From a virus, in the IMG/VR virus record IMGVR_UViG_3300042889_002114, positions 1 through 58,296 of that record: a DNA stretch of 58,296 nt. One strand, given 5' to 3'. This document shows positions 54,735 through 58,296 of the stretch, one piece after another; positions within the stretch are counted from its first letter, which is position 1; every line of letters starts with the position of its first letter. The translations under genes were made by a program, and so were the position numbers. Under the pieces are notes generated by a model. The model saw only the letters and a list, made by a program, of their open reading frames with translations. It was not told the DNA's origin and searched no databases.

Positions 54735-54825
54735 GGAGAGTTAAGCAGAGCGGCCTCTGCACCTGCCTCGAAAACAGTGTGTGCCCGTAGAACGGCATGG
54801 GAATCGACATCTCAGCTCTCCGCCA
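54735..54825 (+). tRNA. tRNA-Ser(CGA), A54 T-loop
   Basis: Class II. Acceptor GGAGAGT/GCTCTCC, loop CTCGAAA, variable arm GCC/GGC, T-stem TGGGA/TCTCA closing ATCGACA. Confidence 0.88.
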
Positions 54826-54831
54826 ATAAAT

Positions 54832-54935
54832 GGGCCAGAACCCTGTGGACTTAGATCCACTTACCGTGAAAGTCGGTGGAGGTATGGAGACGGGAGTAGC
54901 TCTCCCATGCGGGTTCAAATCCCCACTGGTCCACT
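54832..54935 (+). tRNA. tRNA-like class II gene, anticodon unresolved
   Basis: Acceptor GGGCCAG/CTGGTCC, T-loop TTCAAAT, a variable-arm hairpin (GGGAG/CTCCC). Two inner hairpins compete: GTGGA-CTTAGA-TCCAC (TAG-like) and ACCG-TGAAAGT-CGGT. At 104 nt it is too long, perhaps with an inserted arm. 3' end ACTA. Confidence 0.5.
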
Positions 54936-54941
54936 AAACCT

Positions 54942-55029
54942 TGGATGGTTAAACGGGGAGGTCCCCGTACCTGTTTGCTAAACAGTGGGTGCCGAAAGGC
55001 ATGGGTTTCGAGTACTCAGCCATCCGCCA
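54942..55029 (+). tRNA. tRNA-Ser(GCT) copy 2
   Basis: Class II. Acceptor GGATGGT/GCCATCC, loop TTGCTAA, variable arm TGCC/GGCA, T-loop TTCGAGT. Confidence 0.93.
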
Positions 55030-55030
55030 A

Positions 55031-55126
55031 CGTACGAGCCGACCGAGAACGAAACCATCGTCCGGAACCTCGGTCTAATCCCGGTCAACCCTAGCAAGCT
55101 ACTAGGGCGAAGGGGGTGCTCGTACG
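55031..55126 (+). ncRNA. Inter-tRNA RNA closed by CGTACGAGC/GCTCGTACG
   Basis: A 9-bp perfect closing stem (55031-55039 with 55118-55126). Inside are ACCGAG/CTCGGT and CCCTAG/CTAGGG hairpins. It fills the gap between tRNA-Ser and tRNA-Pro. Confidence 0.55.
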
Positions 55127-55139
55127 CCCAATACATCAT

Positions 55140-55213
55140 CAGGGTGTAAGATAGTGGTAGTCGCGAACCCTCGGACGGTGCGAGTGCTGGTTCGATTCCA
55201 GCTACCCTGACCA
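55140..55213 (+). tRNA. tRNA-Pro(CGG)
   Basis: Acceptor CAGGGTG/TACCCTG, loop CTCGGAC, T-arm GCTGG-TTCGATT-CCAGC, A73, CCA. Confidence 0.93.
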
Positions 55214-55228
55214 CTGACTAAGTATCGA

Positions 55229-55236
55229 ACTAAATA
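55229..55236 (+). promoter_or_regulatory. Late promoter box, leaderless GIY-YIG gene
   Basis: ACTAAATA, four bases before ATG 55241. Confidence 0.65.
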
Positions 55237-55240
55237 GAGT

Positions 55241-55897
55241 ATGTTCTACTTGGTCTATAAAATCACCAACACGGTGAATGGTAAAATCTACATCGGCGCC
55301 CATAAGACTGCTGATGTAAATGACAACTATATGGGATCTGGTTCCATCTTGAAGATGGCCCAAGAGAAATATGGCACGTCAAACTTCACCAAAGAGATTC
55401 TGTTTGTCTTCAGCTCACCAGAAGAGATGTTCCTTATGGAAGCTCAACTGGTCAATGAAGACTTTGTATCTAGAGCAGATACCTACAACCTAAAAGAGGG
55501 TGGTACCGGTGGCTTTGGCTTCATTCACCAACACAATCTACACCTTAATGGGGTTCCCAACTTCACAAAGGACAATGCCAAGGCGTTAAGCATCAAAGGT
55601 AACGGGAGGAAGGAAATCCTCCATGCTACTGATCCAGAGTGGAGGCAGAGATACTTGGACAGAATGTCCAAGTCCATGCGCGGCCATCAAGGTTTCCTGG
55701 GTAAGACCCATAGTGCTGAGACACTAGAAAAGATGCGGCAGGCTAAAACTGCTCATGGTTTAGGAAAGAACAATTCGCAATTCGGCTCCTTCTGGATCTA
55801 TAATGAGACTACTGGAGAATCCTGTAAAACCAAGGGTGATATCCCGGAAGGTTGGATTCGTGGTCGAAAGATAGGAACCCGAAGAAATGATCTTTGA
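55241..55897 (+). CDS. GIY-YIG homing endonuclease
   Basis: 218 residues. Catalytic start FYLVYKITNTVNGKIYIGAH, Glu in FLMEAQLVN near residue 69, and a C-terminal NUMOD3-like motif (GKTHSAETLEKMRQAK). Related to the copy at 46705. Here the unit lies after a complete tRNA-Pro, not in a visible tRNA half. Confidence 0.9.
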   Translation: MFYLVYKITNTVNGKIYIGAHKTADVNDNYMGSGSILKMAQEKYGTSNFTKEILFVFSSPEEMFLMEAQLVNEDFVSRADTYNLKEGGTGGFGFIHQHNLHLNGVPNFTKDNAKALSIKGNGRKEILHATDPEWRQRYLDRMSKSMRGHQGFLGKTHSAETLEKMRQAKTAHGLGKNNSQFGSFWIYNETTGESCKTKGDIPEGWIRGRKIGTRRNDL

Positions 55898-56147
55898 AAA
55901 AGTTGAAGTCACAGAACATCAGTTTAGCACAATCAAAAATGACTATGATTTGAAAATCATGTTCAGAAGTGGTGGATGGCCATCAGATGATGAACAATAT
56001 CTTGGCATGATTGAGCTCAGACTAGATTGTGGCAATAGCCTACTCACCGATTCAGTCAATGACTGCCTTAGATTGACTAAAGAAGATGCCATCCTTCAAC
56101 TTCGAAGGGCAGCTGATTTTCTAGAATCAGAACTAAACGGGGAGTGA
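55887..56147 (+). CDS. Hypothetical acidic protein (86 aa)
   Basis: Overlaps the GIY-YIG end by 11 bases. Alpha/beta with strands YDLKIMFRSGG and MIELRLDCG and a C-terminal helix. May travel with the homing gene or be the older resident gene. Unknown function. Confidence 0.55.
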   Translation: MIFEKVEVTEHQFSTIKNDYDLKIMFRSGGWPSDDEQYLGMIELRLDCGNSLLTDSVNDCLRLTKEDAILQLRRAADFLESELNGE

Positions 56148-56157
56148 TCCCCACAAT

Positions 56158-56232
56158 GGGCCCTTAGTGGTAATGGTAAAACGACGCTTTCGCACGGCGT
56201 AGATAAGGGTTCGATTCCCTTAGGGTCCACCA
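56158..56232 (+). tRNA. tRNA-Ala(CGC)
   Basis: Acceptor GGGCCCT/AGGGTCC with G3-T70, stem ACGCT/GGCGT closing TTCGCAC, T-loop TTCGATT. Confidence 0.92.
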
Positions 56233-56282
56233 ATATAATCAGCTCATCGGGGTAGGATCAGCTGGGTAAGACAACCTATCAT

Positions 56283-56357
56283 CAGGGTAGGATCGGCAAG
56301 TGAAGAGGTCACGCTTGGAACGTGGCAGGCCAGGAGCGTTACCTGGTACCCTGACCA
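56283..56357 (+). tRNA. tRNA-Pro(TGG), A54/T58 T-loop
   Basis: Acceptor CAGGGTA/TACCCTG, stem CACG/CGTG closing CTTGGAA. A perfect T-stem CCAGG/CCTGG closes AGCGTTA, again A54 with T58, and G55. Confidence 0.85.
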
Positions 56358-56362
56358 ACATA

Positions 56363-56389
56363 TTGACTAGTAGTTCTGTTCACTATAAG
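56363..56389 (+). promoter_or_regulatory. Early-type promoter for RNA B
   Basis: TTGACT 56363-56368 and TATAAG 56384-56389, 15-base spacing. Confidence 0.5.
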
Positions 56390-56395
56390 ATGTGT

Positions 56396-56580
56396 TTAGT
56401 TCTCGGACTTAAACCGAGTGGCGAGGATGAGAAATCATTCCCGACGTTCTTGGACGTAAACCAAGTGGTGGAGCGCCTTGAATCTTGGTTCACGGCTCCA
56501 GTCCTGGCAGGGGACTTTAACTCTGCCCACAATACGGCGGGATCAAGGCGGCAGTCTCATGGGGTGACCCTGTAGCAACG
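56396..56580 (+). ncRNA. Structured RNA B (candidate)
   Basis: Follows a promoter and precedes tRNA-Trp. Two hairpins of the same kind, CTCGG-ACTTAAA-CCGAG and CTTGG-ACGTAAA-CCAAG, each followed by TGG, match the hairpin in RNA A at 45.9 kb. A 61-codon frame also runs through here from ATG 56390, so coding is not excluded. Confidence 0.45.
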
Positions 56581-56596
56581 GCCTCCCGTGCGTTAT

Positions 56597-56671
56597 AGGG
56601 GTGTAGTAAAGTGGCCTATACACCGGTCTCCAAAACCGAGCATGGGGGTTCGATTCCCTCCACCCTTGCCA
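56597..56671 (+). tRNA. tRNA-Trp(CCA)
   Basis: Acceptor AGGGGTG/CACCCTT, stem CCGGT/ACCGA closing CTCCAAA, T-loop TTCGATT, G73. Confidence 0.93.
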
Positions 56672-56679
56672 AATAGATC

Positions 56680-56736
56680 TTACGAAGGCCTGGGGTGTGG
56701 TTGAAAGATGGGCCCCTTGGACTCGAGACTTCGTGA
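56680..56736 (+). ncRNA. Inter-tRNA RNA closed by an 8-bp stem
   Basis: TTACGAAG pairs with CTTCGTGA (one G-T) around a GC-rich hairpin (GGGGTG..GGGCCCC region). Another closed element directly after a tRNA. Confidence 0.4.
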
Positions 56737-56789
56737 GTAAAGGTGTAGCTGCCCTCGACACAACTAAAGGCGCACCAATAATTTCCCAT

Positions 56790-56880
56790 AGGGGTGGGAC
56801 TGGCGATCGGATTCCAAACCCGATGACGTTTAACCTAAGCCAGTGGTAGTCTACGGGTTCAATTCCTGCCACCCTTGCCA
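56790..56880 (+). tRNA. Rearranged tRNA-like gene (CCA anticodon hairpin)
   Basis: Same acceptor as the tRNA-Trp before it (AGGGGTG/CACCCTT) and a T-loop TTCAATT. The hairpin ATCGG-(A)TTCCAAA(C)-CCGAT carries CCA, but it lies inside an ACTGGC/GCCAGT stem, and after GTGGTAGTC there is no room for another anticodon arm. Either an insertion in the D-loop or an internal rearrangement. Confidence 0.5.
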
Positions 56881-56887
56881 ACTCAAT

Positions 56888-56921
56888 GGTCCTATAGCTT
56901 AATGGCAGAGCCCTCCGCTTG
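56888..56921 (+). pseudogene. tRNA 5' half before a homing gene (Thr-like)
   Basis: GGTCCTA, TA, D-arm GCTTAATGGCAGAGC, then CTCCGCTTG broken at the anticodon. CTTG would fit a TGT (Thr) loop. It ends at GCTAAATA. Confidence 0.65.
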
Positions 56922-56928
56922 CTAAATA
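56921..56928 (+). promoter_or_regulatory. Late promoter box at the tRNA break point
   Basis: GCTAAATA, with ATG 56933 four bases later. Confidence 0.65.
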
Positions 56929-56932
56929 CGGC

Positions 56933-57574
56933 ATGAACCGTAAACGTAAATATGACTACCAACAGATCCAAGAACTGTATGACAGTGGTTTTTCAATTAA
57001 GATTACCTGTAAAATTTCAGGTATGTCACCGGCTAGATTCAATGCTCTTGTAAAGCAAGGATTTCTTGTTACTAGGACACAATCAGAAGCCGCTATACTT
57101 ACTGGAGGATCAGGCTTTTGTTCTCCTGATTATGTGGGTTCTGAGAAACATAGACAGTCCTCGGCAAAGGGTGGTGGATATAAAGAGCGAGCGGGACGTT
57201 CCAAGGGTGCATTCCGTATAGACGGCTATGGTGTCAAAACCTGGCTACAATCAAGCTATGAGACGCAACTAGCAGATATCATGACGCAAAATGATATTCT
57301 ATGGTGTCGCCCCAAAGCACTCTCCTATAATGATGGAGATCGGGATAGGAAATACTATCCTGATTTCTTCCTTCCAGACTATGATTTGTATCTGGATACG
57401 AAGAACGACTACTTGGCTAAAGTGGACGCGGGTAAGATTGAACTGGTTCGAAACCAACATGGTATTCAACTGTTCATCATCACGCAGAAGCAAATCACAC
57501 TGGAGTATCTCCAGTCATTATGGTCTCATCGTACAATGGCTCAGTACGCTCGGCTGATAACCGGGAAATCGTAG
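56933..57574 (+). CDS. PD-(D/E)XK homing endonuclease
   Basis: 213 residues, third member of the family with 44466 and 49143. HTH-like start (IQELYDSGFSIKITCKISGM.. FLVTRTQSEAA), then YETQLADI, KYYPDFFLP and LYLDTK. The last ~17 codons (HRTMAQYARLITGKS) are also the sequence of tRNA-Ile up to its variable loop, so protein and tRNA share DNA. Confidence 0.87.
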   Translation: MNRKRKYDYQQIQELYDSGFSIKITCKISGMSPARFNALVKQGFLVTRTQSEAAILTGGSGFCSPDYVGSEKHRQSSAKGGGYKERAGRSKGAFRIDGYGVKTWLQSSYETQLADIMTQNDILWCRPKALSYNDGDRDRKYYPDFFLPDYDLYLDTKNDYLAKVDAGKIELVRNQHGIQLFIITQKQITLEYLQSLWSHRTMAQYARLITGKS

Positions 57575-57598
57575 GTTCAATTCCTCGTGGGACTACCA
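57522..57598 (+). tRNA. tRNA-Ile(GAT) copy 2, overlaps homing gene
   Basis: Acceptor GGTCTCA/TGGGACT, stem TCGG/CCGG closing CTGATAA, T-loop TTCAATT. Its first 53 bases encode the homing enzyme C-terminus. Confidence 0.88.
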
Positions 57599-57622
57599 AG
57601 CAGACGCGGTGTCTGTTTGTTA
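57599..57622 (+). terminator. Hairpin terminator after tRNA-Ile
   Basis: CAGAC/GTCTG around GCGGT, followed by TTTGTT. Confidence 0.6.
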
Positions 57623-57687
57623 CGATCTTGAATCTCTAGGATGTGTGGGCTCATTACCCACCAGGATCTCTAACTAAGGTGAACGCT

Positions 57688-57966
57688 ATGGTTGGTAGGA
57701 TTGAAACCTACATCCACAGTGACAACATCACGCCCAACAAGGGTGGTGTGTTGATCTATGTGAAATGTGATACAGACTTCGCGGCTAGAACCCCGGAGTT
57801 CATCGAGTTCTCTGAGATGGCTGCAAAGCGCGTCTATGGTGCGGATGCACTCTCTTGGGAAGACACCATCGCGGTGTTTCCCGATATGGAGGAGCGCCGT
57901 ATAGAACTCCAGAAGAAGATTCGGGAGACGGTTGCCGTTGAGGCGATTCAGATCTTGAAGCTTTGA
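57688..57966 (+). CDS. EF-Ts core-like protein
   Basis: 92 residues from ATG 57688 (TAAGGTG before it). It matches the EF-Ts core N-subdomain: GRIETYIHSDN, GGVLIYVKCDTDFAART (T29-D30-F31 equals the conserved TDFV, whose Asp-Phe side chains enter EF-Tu), then PEFIEFSEMAAKRV. The EF-Ts N-terminal UBA-like domain and second core half are missing. Cellular EF-Ts recycles EF-Tu by GDP release. A mini EF-Ts could recharge EF-Tu or capture it, as phage Qbeta captures EF-Tu/Ts for its replicase. Placed among tRNA genes, with IF-3 and bS21 elsewhere. Confidence 0.78.
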   Translation: MVGRIETYIHSDNITPNKGGVLIYVKCDTDFAARTPEFIEFSEMAAKRVYGADALSWEDTIAVFPDMEERRIELQKKIRETVAVEAIQILKL

Positions 57967-57985
57967 TCTTGACTGTGGCCCTGAG

Positions 57986-57993
57986 ACTAAATA
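57986..57993 (+). promoter_or_regulatory. Late promoter box ahead of the last tRNA group
   Basis: ACTAAATA, 20 bases before tRNA-Leu(CAA); a TTGACT (57969-57974) lies just upstream. Confidence 0.5.
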
Positions 57994-58013
57994 TCTTGGG
58001 GCCACGGTCTCAT

Positions 58014-58096
58014 GCCCTTGTGGTGGAATTGGTAGACGCGCTGCACTCAAAACGCAGTTCTTCGGAGTGTCGGTTCGAGTCCGACCAGGGGCACCA
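58014..58096 (+). tRNA. tRNA-Leu(CAA)
   Basis: Class II. Acceptor GCCCTTG/CAGGGGC, loop CTCAAAA, variable arm TTCTTCGGAGTGT, T-loop TTCGAGT. Confidence 0.94.
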
Positions 58097-58106
58097 ATCC
58101 AACGAC

Positions 58107-58180
58107 GCTCCAGTCGTATAGTGGTATTACGCCGCCTTCGTAACGCGGATACAGGGGTTCAATTCCTCTTTGGAGCACCA
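58107..58180 (+). tRNA. tRNA-Thr(CGT)
   Basis: Acceptor GCTCCAG/TTGGAGC, stem CCGCC/CGCGG-type closing TTCGTAA, T-arm AGGGG-TTCAATT-CCTCT. The only intact threonine tRNA seen. Confidence 0.92.
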
Positions 58181-58184
58181 ATAC

Positions 58185-58262
58185 GCCCTTGTAGTCCAAC
58201 GGTAGAGGCAACCGGTTTAAGCCCGGTAAAGGTGATGGGTTCGAATCCCTCCAGGGGCACCG
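58185..58262 (+). tRNA. tRNA-Leu(TAA) with short variable loop
   Basis: Acceptor GCCCTTG/CAGGGGC, stem ACCGG/CCGGT closing TTTAAGC, T-loop TTCGAAT. The variable region is only AAAGGTG, too short for a leucine tRNA, and the 3' end reads ACCG. Confidence 0.82.
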
Positions 58263-58296
58263 ATTGACAAAACTCAACCACCCAGCTAAGTAGGTC

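Noticed and set aside
56300-56575. 91-codon forward ORF (or 61 codons from ATG 56390)
   Set aside because: Starts inside tRNA-Pro or inside the -10 region of a promoter. The region shares RNA hairpins with RNA A, so I prefer a noncoding reading, though part of it looks protein-like.

Overview
The window looks like about 58 kb of a large, lytic, T4-type myovirus genome (jumbo class by gene content). The signs are: tightly packed, mostly forward genes with ATGA/TAATG overlaps; many T4-style late promoter boxes (TATAAATA, or CTAAATA/GATAAATA); sigma70-like early promoters (TTGACN, 16-17 nt, TANNNT); a giant tail fibre ending in an S74 self-cleaving chaperone; free-standing homing endonucleases; and a very long tRNA array. 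Both readable tRNA-His genes have A73 and no G-1. That is the known histidine-identity variant of many Alphaproteobacteria, so an alphaproteobacterial host is my best guess (inference). The genome itself is not identified.

Layout. (1) 1-6.3 kb: complete ClpX, initiation factor IF-3, a GNAT protein, small membrane proteins, ribosomal protein bS21 and a tRNA-Gly. (2) 6.3-16.5 kb: one 3381-codon tail fibre gene. (3) 16.5-21.8 kb: an IbpA-type Hsp20, ClpS, a vWA protein and unknowns. (4) 21.8-24.6 kb: a GC-richer cassette of DUF1190 lipoprotein, second lipoprotein, glutathionylspermidine-synthase-like ATP-grasp enzyme (YgiC/YjfC) and DUF350 membrane protein (YjfL), matching a cellular membrane-stress operon. 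(5) 24.64-25.76 kb: about 1.1 kb with no credible ORF, bounded by a promoter and a strong terminator; I read it as one very large structured noncoding RNA. (6) 25.8-44.4 kb: accessory genes, including a SpoT/MESH1-like (p)ppGpp hydrolase, three tandem paralogues, a lone WYL domain, an ADP-ribosylglycohydrolase beside a polynucleotide-kinase-like protein, a ribbon-helix-helix protein, a SprT-like metalloprotein and an OB domain like that of DRB0094-type RNA ligases. (7) 44.4-58.3 kb: a tRNA superlocus with 46 assignable tRNA genes (49 in the whole window), about eight aberrant tRNA-like genes, eight homing endonucleases (five PD-(D/E)XK or Vsr-like, two GIY-YIG, one HNH), structured RNAs between tRNAs, a gene with an in-frame TGA, and an EF-Ts core protein.

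How it fits together: IF-3, bS21, EF-Ts core and tRNAs for at least 19 amino acids suggest strong remodelling of host translation. ClpX and ClpS would redirect host proteolysis. The ppGpp hydrolase, ADP-ribosylglycohydrolase and kinase would reverse host alarm or defence modifications. In the tRNA array, endonuclease genes sit in the anticodon loops of broken tRNA halves behind a TAAATA box, and their 3' ends run into an intact tRNA gene. Several tRNAs carry unusual T-loops (A54 with T58), C33, or insertions in the D-loop or anticodon arm.

Limits: all calls come from reading the sequence. No similarity search, covariance model or folding program was run.
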